Assembly: GCA_021323675.1 (NCBI GenBank)
Contig: JAJPKP010000070.1
Span: 1-64,000 of the forward strand
Source: Pseudomonadota bacterium
Lineage (GTDB): Bacteria > Desulfobacterota > Binatia > Binatales > Binataceae
Length of the DNA stretch: 64,000 bases
Reading direction: 5' to 3'
The position numbers and the translations under genes were made by a program. This document shows, in pieces, positions 40,057 through 49,900 of the stretch; positions within the stretch are counted from its first letter, which is position 1, and each line of letters begins with the position of its first letter. Under the pieces are notes generated by a model. It saw nothing but the letters and a program-made list of their open reading frames with translations, was not told where the DNA came from and searched no databases.

Positions 40057-40296
40057 ATGAGTCAGTCGGGCATGGTTTCGTTCCTGTTCACCGATCTGGT
40101 GAATTCAACTGAACATCTTCAGACGGCCGGCGACGCGAGGCGCGGGAATGGTGCGCGGACGCCCGGCGCACTCTATGACGAAGCATTGATGTATCTGCGG
40201 CGCGGACAGCCGGCAGATCCCGATCGCGCCGCTGCTCCGGAACGCATCCAACCAGTTCATCGCGCTTGGGATGACCGGATGGACAAAATGGGCGCA
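40057..40296 (+). pseudogene. Deletion relic of a third cyclase-AAA-TPR copy
   Basis: From ATG 40057 the sequence MSQSGMVSFLFTDLVNST and the following GDA match the start of the neighbouring 1070-residue protein. It then jumps directly to DNA matching that gene's last 200 or so bases (compare 39595-39805), with a second small deletion and a 3-base loss. About 2.9 kb are missing. Both breakpoints lie in short direct repeats (GGCxGGCxAxGAGGC-like and CGACGA-like). The frame happens to run on into the efflux adaptor gene, but the fused product would be nonsense. It is close in sequence to paralog 1, so the duplication looks fairly recent. Bases 39840-40056 hold no supported gene. Confidence 0.85.
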
Positions 40297-40329
40297 GCAG
40301 CCACACTAATCGGATTTGGAAAGCAGCTT

Positions 40330-41502
40330 ATGAACTTCCTCAGACTGAGTATCCGAGATCCGGAGAAGACCATCCGTTGTGCGGCTGCCCTGGCACTGAT
40401 CGTGGCCGGCGCTCTGATGGCGGCCGGATGCGGCGGCAAGGACAGCGCGGCGGCGGCGCGACAGCCCGTCGCGGTTACGGTGAAGGCCATCAGCGCCGAA
40501 GCTGGGTCGCGAGCGGGAGTGTATACGGCCAGCTTCGAGCCGGCGGAAAAGGTGGCGGTGGCTTTTCAGGTAGGAGGATACGTCGCCTCGATAACTCAGG
40601 TTCGCGGAGCAGACGGCCATCCGCGTGACTTGCAGGGAGGCGATTGGGTCGGGTCCCATCAGATGCTTGCGAGCCTGAAACCCGGCGTCTACCAGGAGCA
40701 GGCAAATCAATACGCTTCGGCATTGAGCGGGGCGCAGGCGGCACTGGCGCGCGCGAAGAAAGACTACGATCGCGACACCGAGCTGATGAACCAGCAGATC
40801 ATCGCGCGCGCCGCCTATGATGCGACCGTGCAGCGGCTCCAGACCGCGCAAGCGCAGGTGAATGAGGAGCTGGCGGCGTTGAATCAGGCCAGGGTCAACG
40901 TCGGATACTGCCAGCTTAGATCTCCGATCGACGGCCTGGTTCTCGACCGTAAGATCGAAGTCGGATCGCTGGTTGCTCCGGACACGGTCGCGTTCGAGGT
41001 CGCGGATATCAGAAACATGAAGGCGGTGTTCGGCGTATCGGACCTCGAAGTCTCGAAACTGAAGCAGGGGCAGCCGCAATCGCTGAGCTGTGAAGCTCTT
41101 CCCGGAACGGTTCTCGAAGGCACGCTGTCAAAAATCGCGCCCAACGCCGATCCGACGACCCGAATCTACGATGTTGAAATCACGGTGCCGAATCATTCCG
41201 GGATCATCCGTTCCGGCATGATCGCATCGCTGCAGCTGAACACGGCGGGCCGGGCTCCGGCAATCGCGGCGGCCCTGCCGATCAACGCGATCGTGCGGCC
41301 CCCGCACGATCAACAGGACTTTGCGGTTTACGTGGTGGAAGACAGCAACGGCAGGAGCATCGCCCACCTGCGCCGCGTCGAGCTTGGCGACATCGTCGGC
41401 AACGACATCCTCGTCTCCTCCGGAGTAAAGGTCGGAGACCGGGTGATTCTGCGCGGCGCCACGATGGTGAGCGAAGGCGACGAAGTCAAAGTGATACCCT
41501 GA
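40330..41502 (+). CDS. RND efflux periplasmic adaptor (membrane fusion) lipoprotein
   Basis: 390 residues from ATG 40330, where a lipoprotein signal begins (lipobox MAAGC, Cys34). It has the usual adaptor layout: a beta-barrel/lipoyl half-motif (VAFQVGGYV), a helical hairpin of about 90 residues rich in Ala/Gln (YASALSGAQAALARAKKDYD), the second lipoyl half (LRSPIDGLVLDRKIEVGSLV) and a membrane-proximal domain. It links an inner-membrane RND pump to an outer-membrane channel. The pump gene starts on its stop codon (TGATG). No TolC-type gene is in the window. Confidence 0.92.
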   Translation: MNFLRLSIRDPEKTIRCAAALALIVAGALMAAGCGGKDSAAAARQPVAVTVKAISAEAGSRAGVYTASFEPAEKVAVAFQVGGYVASITQVRGADGHPRDLQGGDWVGSHQMLASLKPGVYQEQANQYASALSGAQAALARAKKDYDRDTELMNQQIIARAAYDATVQRLQTAQAQVNEELAALNQARVNVGYCQLRSPIDGLVLDRKIEVGSLVAPDTVAFEVADIRNMKAVFGVSDLEVSKLKQGQPQSLSCEALPGTVLEGTLSKIAPNADPTTRIYDVEITVPNHSGIIRSGMIASLQLNTAGRAPAIAAALPINAIVRPPHDQQDFAVYVVEDSNGRSIAHLRRVELGDIVGNDILVSSGVKVGDRVILRGATMVSEGDEVKVIP

Positions 41503-44500
41503 TGCGGCATCGCAGCGACGATGATCTAATCCGCGGCACGCACAATGCCGCGCGCTTCTTTGTCGAGAACCGGCCGGTATCGTGGGTTCTGCTCGCGGGC
41601 GTCATGCTGTGGGGGCTCTACGCCTTTTCCGCGATGCCGAAGCGCAAGGATCCCGACGTGCCGGTTCGCACCGCGGCCGCGATCTGCCCGTGGCCGGGAG
41701 TCAGCGCTGAAAAAGTCGAAGAACTGGTTACGCGCAGGATGGAAGCGAAGATCGCCGAGAACTCGGAGATCCATCCCGCCGGGGCGAGCACCGACTATGG
41801 AATCAGATCGGTGACGCTGGACGGCCTTGCGATTGTCTATATCCAACTGGGCGAGGAAGTTAAGGACCCGCAAAAGCAGTTCAACGACCTCAACCTGAAA
41901 CTCAACAGCATCCGGGATTTGCCGGATGGCGCGGGCCCGATTCAGTTTCAAAGTGATTTTGGCGACACCGCGACCCTGATGCTCACGGTAGCCAGCCCCA
42001 AGGTCGGAGAGGTTGAGCTGGCATTGCGCGCCCGCGCGATTCGCGCGGCGATCGAACAGTCGCGCGGCGCCGCCGCGCCGGAAGCGAAATCGGGGCGAGT
42101 CTCGCTGGTCACGCTTTACCCGCAGGCAATCGGCACCGACAACGTGATACGCGTGCGCGATGCGCTGATACATTTTCTCGGCGCGCGCGGCCTTGCACGC
42201 GACGTGCGGCCGATCGATGGCAACGGGTTCGCGGGTGTCGACGCAGTTCCCGCGCCGGGAGTGGATCTTCGTAAGGTCGTCGACAGGTTTATCGCCGACC
42301 ACGTCGGAACGTCGGTCTTCCCGGCCGTGCATCCCGATGCGTGGGCGCCGGTGGTCATTGTGAACCCGCGGGAAACCGAATTCGTTCTGAAAGCATCCGC
42401 GGGCGACAAATACAGCTACCATCAGCTCGAGCGATACACGGACCTGATGCAGCGCGCGCTCGAAACGCTGCCCAACGTGGAAAAGGTGTCGCGCACCGGC
42501 GTGCTGCCGGAATGGGTGCAGCTTGCCTATTCGCAGCGGCGGCTCGCCTCGTATGGAGAAACACCGTCCAAGCTGGCGCAGATTCTGTCGGAACGGAACA
42601 TCGTGCGATCCGGCGGCACCATCGATGCCGGCGGGACCGACGTCACGGTACATCCGGGCGGCGAATTCGGCAGCGAGCAGGAGATCGGCGATGTGATGAT
42701 CGACGCATCGCGATCGGGCGTGCCGCTGTACCTGCGCGACCTGGCGGAGGTGCTGCGCGGCTACGAGAATCCGCCGCGCCTGCTGAACTTCTATTCCCGC
42801 AGCGACGCGGCCGGACAGTGGACTCGAAGCCGCGCCATCACGCTTGCGGTCTTCATGCGATCGGGACAGCAGATAAGCGCGTTCGGCGCCTCGGTCGATA
42901 CCGCGCTGGAACAGCTCAAGAACCGGCTGCCGGAAGACCTGGTGATCGCGCGCACCTCCGATCAGCCCCGCCAGGTCCGGGAGAACCTCGATCTGTTTAT
43001 CGATGCGCTCTACGAGGCGATCGTGCTGGTCGTCCTTGTCGCGTGGGTTGGTTTCTGGGAATGGCGATCGGCCCTGCTGATAGCGCTCTCGATTCCGATC
43101 ACTCTGGCGATGACCTTCGGCATGATGCACCTGCTCGGGATCGATCTGCAGCAGGTATCGATCGCGACGCTGATCATCGCCCTCGGACTGCTGGTCGACG
43201 ATCCGGTGGTCGCGGGCGATGCGATCAAGCATGAGTTGGGCATGGGCCGAACGGCGACGGTGGCGGCGTGGCTTGGGCCGACCAAGCTGGCGCGCGCCAT
43301 TCTGTTCGCGACCATCACCAATATCGTCGCGTATCTGCCGTTTCTTCTGCTGAGCGGAGGGACGGGCAAGTTCCTGTACAGCCTGCCGGTCGTGATGACA
43401 TGCGCGCTGGTCTCGTCGCGTATCGTATCGATGACGTTCGTGCCGCAACTGGGCTATTACCTGATGCGTCCCGGCAAGCCGCTGCCGCCGATCGAGTATC
43501 GCCGAGCGCATGGGGCCACGGGGCTCTATTACAGGCTCGGTCATTACGCGCTCGAGCATCGCAAGGCATTCGTGGCCGGCTCGCTGGCGTTCCTGGCGGC
43601 GGGCGGCTTGATCGGCCGGCATCTGCGGAGCGCATTCTTTCCGGAAGATGTGCAGTACCTCGCCTATGTCGATGTGTGGCTGCCGAATGGCGCGGCGATT
43701 TCCGACACGAACGCGATAGCGCGCGACGCCGAAACGGTAATTAGGCAGACGGCCGCGGAATACGGACGCCAGCATCCGGATCGCCACGGCAAGCCGCGGC
43801 CCATCCTCCGATCGATCACTACCTTCGAAGGCGGCGGGGGTCCGCGCTTCTGGTTCTCGGTGGGATCGGAATCGCCGCAGAGCAACTACGCGCAGCTCGT
43901 CATCGAGATCCGCAACAAGGACGATATGCCCAGGCTGGTGGGCCCGCTTCAGACGGCATTGTCGGACTCGGTGCCGGGCGCGTGGCTCGATGTCCGCCAG
44001 CTGCAGACGAATCCGGTGCAGTATCCCCTCGAGGTGCACATCTTCGGGCAAGGCGATCTGAATCCGGCGCAAGAGAAGGCGGAGTTTGCCACGCTCCGCG
44101 GCGTCTCGGAAAAGATCGCGCGCATCTTCAACTCCATTCCAGGAGCGGTCCGGGTCCGCACCGACTGGATGGAGGAAAGCCCGAGCCTCGACCTGCCGAT
44201 TCAATCGGATCGCGCGAACCTGGCGGGAGTGAGCAACGCCGACATCGCGCGGTCCGCCGCCGCGGGACTTAGCGGATGGCAGGTCGGGGCGCTGGTGGAA
44301 GGCGATTTGCGCATCCCGATCGTCGCGCGGCTTCGGCAGGAGGAGCGCGCGCGCTTGGGCGACGTCCAGGACCTGTACGTTTATCCGCTGAACAGCACGT
44401 TGCGGATTCCGATCAGTGCTTTGACACGAATGGTCCTCAACATGGATCAGGAACGGATCGTCCGCCGCGACCACTTTCATGCGATGACGGTGATCGCGTT

Positions 44501-45149
44501 TCCGGCGCCGGGAATCCTGCCTTCGGAAATAATGTCGGTCGCGATGCCGAAAATCGAAGCGTTGCGGGCATCACTGCCTCCCGGTTACCAAATCGTGGTT
44601 GGCGGTGAACAGGCGAAACAGGATGCGGGATTCGGAGAGCTGGCGATGGTGCTGGCGATTTCCGCAACCGGCATCTTCATCGCGCTGGTGCTTCAGTTCA
44701 ACAACCTGATCAAGCCATGGCTGGTGTTCACCGCCGTTCCCTACGGAGCCGTGGGCGCGCTCGCCGCGCTCTGGATCACCGCAACGCCGTTCGGGTTTAT
44801 GGCATTTCTCGGAATCGCGAGCCTTATCGGGGTGATTGTCAGCCACGTAATCGTCCTCTTCGAGTTCATCGAGGAGCGGCAGGAAATGGGTGAGGAGTTG
44901 ATCCAGGGGTTGCTCGATGCGGGAATCGAGCGATTGCGGCCGATAATGGTTACGGTGGGGGCGACGCTGCTCGCTTTATTTCCGCTGGCGCTGCACGGAG
45001 GTCCGCTATGGCGTCCGCTGTGCTTTGCGCAGATCGGCGGCCTGGCACTCGCCACTCTGATCGAACTGGTGCTGGTCAAATCGTTCTACGCGATGTTTGT
45101 GGCCGACCTGAAGATTCTGAAATGGGGTCCGACGGCTCGGAGCGAGTGA
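41502..45149 (+). CDS. RND family efflux transporter, inner-membrane pump subunit
   Basis: 1215 residues, somewhat longer than AcrB (1049). The topology has one N-terminal membrane segment (VSWVLLAGVMLWGLYAF), a large periplasmic loop, a bundle near residues 500-660 with the proton-relay helix GLLVDDPVVAGDAIKHE, a second periplasmic loop and a final bundle near 1040-1200. DDPVVAGDAI is the variant of the DD motif seen in one branch of hydrophobe/amphiphile pumps, so the substrate is likely organic rather than metal. Its ATG overlaps the adaptor stop. The pair may export toxic compounds or a native metabolite. Confidence 0.93.
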   Translation: MRHRSDDDLIRGTHNAARFFVENRPVSWVLLAGVMLWGLYAFSAMPKRKDPDVPVRTAAAICPWPGVSAEKVEELVTRRMEAKIAENSEIHPAGASTDYGIRSVTLDGLAIVYIQLGEEVKDPQKQFNDLNLKLNSIRDLPDGAGPIQFQSDFGDTATLMLTVASPKVGEVELALRARAIRAAIEQSRGAAAPEAKSGRVSLVTLYPQAIGTDNVIRVRDALIHFLGARGLARDVRPIDGNGFAGVDAVPAPGVDLRKVVDRFIADHVGTSVFPAVHPDAWAPVVIVNPRETEFVLKASAGDKYSYHQLERYTDLMQRALETLPNVEKVSRTGVLPEWVQLAYSQRRLASYGETPSKLAQILSERNIVRSGGTIDAGGTDVTVHPGGEFGSEQEIGDVMIDASRSGVPLYLRDLAEVLRGYENPPRLLNFYSRSDAAGQWTRSRAITLAVFMRSGQQISAFGASVDTALEQLKNRLPEDLVIARTSDQPRQVRENLDLFIDALYEAIVLVVLVAWVGFWEWRSALLIALSIPITLAMTFGMMHLLGIDLQQVSIATLIIALGLLVDDPVVAGDAIKHELGMGRTATVAAWLGPTKLARAILFATITNIVAYLPFLLLSGGTGKFLYSLPVVMTCALVSSRIVSMTFVPQLGYYLMRPGKPLPPIEYRRAHGATGLYYRLGHYALEHRKAFVAGSLAFLAAGGLIGRHLRSAFFPEDVQYLAYVDVWLPNGAAISDTNAIARDAETVIRQTAAEYGRQHPDRHGKPRPILRSITTFEGGGGPRFWFSVGSESPQSNYAQLVIEIRNKDDMPRLVGPLQTALSDSVPGAWLDVRQLQTNPVQYPLEVHIFGQGDLNPAQEKAEFATLRGVSEKIARIFNSIPGAVRVRTDWMEESPSLDLPIQSDRANLAGVSNADIARSAAAGLSGWQVGALVEGDLRIPIVARLRQEERARLGDVQDLYVYPLNSTLRIPISALTRMVLNMDQERIVRRDHFHAMTVIAFPAPGILPSEIMSVAMPKIEALRASLPPGYQIVVGGEQAKQDAGFGELAMVLAISATGIFIALVLQFNNLIKPWLVFTAVPYGAVGALAALWITATPFGFMAFLGIASLIGVIVSHVIVLFEFIEERQEMGEELIQGLLDAGIERLRPIMVTVGATLLALFPLALHGGPLWRPLCFAQIGGLALATLIELVLVKSFYAMFVADLKILKWGPTARSE

Positions 45150-45188
45150 CATCATCAATCCTGCCTCGTCGCAAGAAAACCTGCGGCC

Positions 45189-46169
45189 CTAACGGATGCT
45201 GAGCGTGGCGAGAACTCCGGCATGATCGGACGGCCACAGGCCGGACGCCGTACGCGCGGCGGGCGATACGCCGACCAGTTCCGCGGATAAGGGTGTCACT
45301 CCTCCGCGCGCAAGGATCAGGTCGATGCGGCGATCGAGGATTGATTCGGGATTGCGCAAGTCCGCGGCCTGCACGCCGGTATTCCCCGGATCGCCCGGAT
45401 TTACAGCCGGCCACACATCCTCAAAGCCCGCGCCGACAAGAGTTGGATAGGTGGGAGTGCAATCGAGCACGGCCGGATCCTGATTGCCGTTGCTGTTGAA
45501 GTCCCCCGCCATGATGGCGGGACAGCCGACATTGCCGGGGCCCGCAATCAATTCCCTGGCTTGAGCCAACTGCACGCCGGCATCGTAAGATTCGATGTGA
45601 CTCTCGATGAAGCGGAATACGCGCCCGTCCAGGTGCACATCCGCCGCGATCCAGCTTCGCGGCACGCCGGCAAGTCCGAGTCCGGCTACCGGAAACAAAG
45701 TTGAGAATGAACCAGTTTGCACCCGGAAGGGCTGCAGGGAGGAAGCCGGCTTGATTCTCAGCAAAACGGCATGACGATCAACCAGCCGAATCATGGTCCC
45801 ATCCGCTGTCAGCGGGGCGAGCTGATCGAGGTCATTATGGACCGCTACCGCGGTGTAGATAACGCCGTTCGCGCGCAGAGCGGCCAGGATCAGCTCAAGA
45901 AAGTCGTACTCCAGACTCATCTGTTCGAGCGGGCCGTGAAACCACTGAACCACTTCCTGCAATCCAACCAGGTCTGGTCGCGCCGCCGCGATGACTTCCG
46001 CTATTTTCGCGGCGCGTTCCGGAATGCTGGTAGCCTGGACTCGCGCCCATGCCTGGGCGACTGCTTCGATCAGAGCGAGCGGAGTCTTCGCCGCGAGGAC
46101 CGATTCGAGATTGGCGCCAAAGTAGGCGTTCTGGGTGAGAACGGTAAATTCATGATCGTTGCGCGTCAT
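45189..46169 (-). CDS. Endonuclease/exonuclease/phosphatase (DNase I-like) family hydrolase
   Basis: 326 residues from ATG 46169. The fold's marker blocks are in order: FTVLTQNAYFG, DLVGLQEV (metal Glu), ESHIES, MAGDFNSNG (Asp and Asn) and SDHAGVLATL (catalytic Asp-His at the end). These enzymes cleave phosphodiester or phosphate bonds in nucleic acids, lipids or inositol phosphates. No signal peptide is seen. Its start overlaps the end of the upstream membrane protein gene by 20 bases. Confidence 0.88.
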   Translation of the reverse strand: MTRNDHEFTVLTQNAYFGANLESVLAAKTPLALIEAVAQAWARVQATSIPERAAKIAEVIAAARPDLVGLQEVVQWFHGPLEQMSLEYDFLELILAALRANGVIYTAVAVHNDLDQLAPLTADGTMIRLVDRHAVLLRIKPASSLQPFRVQTGSFSTLFPVAGLGLAGVPRSWIAADVHLDGRVFRFIESHIESYDAGVQLAQARELIAGPGNVGCPAIMAGDFNSNGNQDPAVLDCTPTYPTLVGAGFEDVWPAVNPGDPGNTGVQAADLRNPESILDRRIDLILARGGVTPLSAELVGVSPAARTASGLWPSDHAGVLATLSIR

Positions 46170-46785
46170 CGTGGCCCTTGCCCTGTGTCGTCGACCGGGC
46201 GCCGCGGGACTGTGGAACACGGAGCGCCATTGGCGAACGTTCGAAACGGATGCATCGGATCAGCTCTTCCAGGTATGGAATCGTGGTGAGCGCGACCGCC
46301 GCGGAGATGAAGACAATTTTGTATTCCCAGGTCGGAACCGGACCGAGTTTCCATCTCAGGGAAAACTCCGGCGGACTCGATCCGAGCCCGAGCAGCGCGA
46401 GAAAATCCGGCCAGTGCAGGATGACCACGAAGCTTACCGCCATGAGCGGAATCATGTCGAGGAAGCTGTGGATGTTCTGTTCGATGGGCGCCAGCCATCG
46501 ATGCGCCACCGCATAGCGCACATCCCACATGGCGGTGGCCTGGTGAACGGCGTACATCAGGATCATCCAAGCGATTATCAGCGAGTTGATCTGGAGAAAG
46601 AGCCCGGGCAGCAAGGCCGAGCCCGCCTCCGCGAACATCAGCAGGTGAATAGCCGACTCGGTGGTGCCGCTGGTCTCTTCGATCCGCGACCGGCGATGGC
46701 AGGTCCAGTCTGCCGCTCCCGCGCAAAGCCATAGCGGCAAGACAAAATAAAGGAGAACGTCCTGGGTTGCCTGGATGTCTTTCAT
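46150..46785 (-). CDS. Multi-pass membrane protein of unknown function
   Basis: 211 residues from ATG 46785. At least four hydrophobic segments are visible (about 9-22, 50-80, 110-130, 155-172), with conserved-looking polar residues in them, such as HLLMFAEAGSALLPGLFLQIN and YAVHQATAMWDVRYA. I do not recognise the family with certainty. It is co-directional with and overlaps the DNase I-like gene, so the two may act together. Confidence 0.65.
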   Translation of the reverse strand: MKDIQATQDVLLYFVLPLWLCAGAADWTCHRRSRIEETSGTTESAIHLLMFAEAGSALLPGLFLQINSLIIAWMILMYAVHQATAMWDVRYAVAHRWLAPIEQNIHSFLDMIPLMAVSFVVILHWPDFLALLGLGSSPPEFSLRWKLGPVPTWEYKIVFISAAVALTTIPYLEELIRCIRFERSPMALRVPQSRGARSTTQGKGHDDAQRS

Positions 46786-46940
46786 GCCCTGGCCTGCCGG
46801 GTCGCGGGAGATAAATCGCGAGCGCGGCGGTTCAGCGGAGCGAAGCATCTGGCTGCCTGCGTCATATCCTCCATCCGCCCTGTGCCGCCAGATGCGTTTC
46901 GAATCATTCCCAATTCAGAGGCGAGTCGCGGCTGGGAGCA

Positions 46941-49900
46941 TCAGCTTGCCCGCAACGCTGCCTGCGCGCGTTTGAACCAGCCCGGCATCTCCAGCTTGCT
47001 GAACTGATCGACTGCTCGATCGAGCAGCGGCTGAGCCGCGCCACTGTCGCCGCGGCGCAGGTGCATCAGGCCCTCGTCGTAATCGACTATCGCGCGCAGC
47101 GGACGCCACCCGGCCTCGTCCAGAATCTCGCGAGATTTGGCGAACCATTCGCACGCCTCTTCGATGCGTCCCTGGAGCGCGCACAGGCAGGCGATCGCCA
47201 ATCGCGCATCCCGCATCGGAAAGCGGAAATCCGCCGGCAGAAGACTGGCCCGGATCGCCTGTTCGATCGATTGAGCATGCTCCGGCGAGTTGAGGGCCCA
47301 CAACGCCGCTGTTCCATCGCAGACCGCGACGTTGAACCCGGCGTTCCAGGGCGCGGCCCGCCGCAGAGCATTGGGAAGCAAGGCGAGCAGTTGCATCGCA
47401 GCTTCGGCGCGGTTGTCGAACGCCATCACCATGGACATTTGTGCGCAGGCCGCCACTGTCGCGAATTTGAATTCCATCGGAGGGTCGGCCAAAGCCTCGT
47501 CGAAGCCGGAAACCGTAGGTATCTGGTCCCATGCTTCGCCGGCGGCGATAAAAAAGTCGGACCGCAACGACATGAGATTCAGCAGCGGAAAAGACGGGCG
47601 GTTGAAGCGCGCGGAGAGGCCCAAAGCGCGATCGTAAGCGGCCCGCGCTTCGGCCGCATGCCCTAGCGTGTTGTGAGCTCTGGCGAGATGCGCCCAACTG
47701 TCCATGGCCATGGCGAGCCTGCCGCTGCGTTCCGCCTCGGCGGCCCGCTGCTGCCAGATACTCACGCTGCGCTTGCATTCGCCTCCCAGCAGCAACAGCG
47801 AGATCTCGTCCGGGTTGGGGTCGCTCACGATTTCGTCGCGGTTCTCGTATGGATATTCGTCCATCCGCCGAGCCCGAAGCTCGGCGGGAGCACTCTGCCT
47901 GAGCACGAGCCGCCGCTCGCGGCGTCGAGGGGAGTCGACAATAATTCCCGGGTTGTCCGGGTCTTGCGATTCAGATCGATAGCCGTCGATTTCGTCGAGG
48001 CTGGCCCAGACGATATCGCGCCGCTCTCCTATGTATTTAAGCCCTACACTGGCCAGATCCCACGCGGCTTGCGTCCGGCCCGCTTTGATCATTTCGCGGC
48101 CGGCACCTTCGAGGTATTCGGCTGCCCGCTCATTGCCGTCGGAGGCGGCAATCAACTCCGCGGCTTCGAGCGTGATTCGGGCCGCATCGTCTCCCTCCGG
48201 CAGCCAGGTCACCGCCAGCCCGAGACGCTTCAGGAGTTCAGCGCGTCTGGGGTCGGCAGCGGGAATCAACTCCAGCGCGATTTTCAGGAATGCGGCGACG
48301 TCGTCGTACGCATACGCGGCTTCCGCGTTGTTCGCGGCCGCGATGGCGTACTCAAGGCCGCGTTCGGCGCCGCCCACCGCGGCTCCTCGCCAGTAGTGAA
48401 AGGCGACTTCCGCCGCGTGATTGGCGACACGTTCGCCCCACGAGCGTTCCATCTCTTCCGCGATCTTTCGGTGCAGGCGGGTTCGCCGCGCGGGATTCAG
48501 CTCCCTGTAGAGATTGTGGCGAATGAGCGCATGCGTGAAATCGAAGCTCTCGCTGCTCGCACCAGGCCGCACTATCTGCGCATCCAAAGCCTCATCCAGC
48601 GCGGAGAGCGCGGTCTGCTCGTCAAGGTTGGCGGCAGCCGCGGCAATCTCGAAGGCAAAGCTGCCGTTGAACGCGGACGCAACCGAGAGCAGGCGATTCG
48701 CCTCGTCCGACAACCGGGCAAGGCGCCGCGCGATTACCTGCCGAACGCTTTCGGGAAGCCCGAGTTCCTCGATGGAAAGCTTCGATGTCCACCCCTGTCC
48801 ATCCCGCAGGATCTTTCCCTCTTCGATCAGATGAAGGAGGACCTCTCGGATGAAAAGCGGATTACCCTGCGTTGCCTCGCCCAGCGCTGTCACCAGTTGT
48901 TCGGGAACCTTCTGATCGCCGATCATCTCGAGAAGAGTGGCGAGTTCCGCGGGATGGATGCCTTTGAGCGCCAGGGTTTCGGCATTTCGCAGCCGACCGA
49001 TTCCGGCGATCGCCGCGGAAAGCGGATGAGCACGGCCAACCTCAGCATCGCGGTAGGCCCCGACCAGAAGTATCGGATTGGGCGCGATCAAATGCGCGAC
49101 ATGGCTCAGCATCGCGACCGTTCCGCGGTCCGCCCAGTGGAGGTCATCAAGGATCACTACCAGCGTAGCGGTGTGAGACGCCGTGATTAGAAACTGCGCG
49201 ACGGCATCGAACAGCCGGAAGCGCTCTTCATCTTTTTCGAGGACGGGAAGTTCGCCAACCTCGGGCAGCATTTCGCGCAGCGCGGGCGCGATGCGCGCCA
49301 GAATGGCCGCGCGCTTGCCCAGTACCGCCGCCAGCTCGGAGACGGGTAGAGATCGGGCGTATTCCGCGAGCATTTCGGCGAACGGCCCGAAGGGTTGCTG
49401 CCATTCTCCGTCGTAGCAGGCGCCGCGCATGATCGTCGCGCCGCGTTGGCGGGCGTGATCGGCGAACTCCTCCAAAGTGCGGGTCTTTCCGATACCGGGT
49501 TCGCCCCGCAGCATCACGATGCCGCCGCGACCATGGCAAGCTTCATCAAACTTCGCCGCCAGCCGCTTTAGTTGCGCGACTCGCCCTACGAAAGGAGTTC
49601 GGTTGACCATTGCGACGGGATCATCGCGTTCGTAAATCACCTCGCACACACCGATTGGAGATGCGAGGCCCTTGAGCCGCTGATCGCCCAAATCACGAAA
49701 GCCGAAGGATTGTCTTGAGGATAGAAGATCCGCGACCATTCGGCTGCACAGGATTTGTCCGCTGTCGGCGCGGTCGCAGAGGCGGCGTGCGGTTACCACC
49801 GGGGTTCCAAAATATCCTCCATCGCGCCGGAGTACTTCGCCCAGATGAATTCCGATTCGAATGTCGAACTTCGCGCCGTTGATCGGACGGCGGGCAGTAT

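Noticed and set aside
40024-40329. N-terminal extension of the RND adaptor
   Set aside because: It reads through the cyclase relic. The true protein starts at ATG 40330 with its lipoprotein signal.
41526-44480. 984-codon open frame on the minus strand
   Set aside because: Antisense to the RND pump gene; Arg/His/Gln-rich, with no domain and no start region. A high-GC artefact.
47673-49190. 505-codon open frame on the plus strand
   Set aside because: Antisense to cyclase paralog 2, with low-quality composition. The minus-strand protein has clear domains across the same span.
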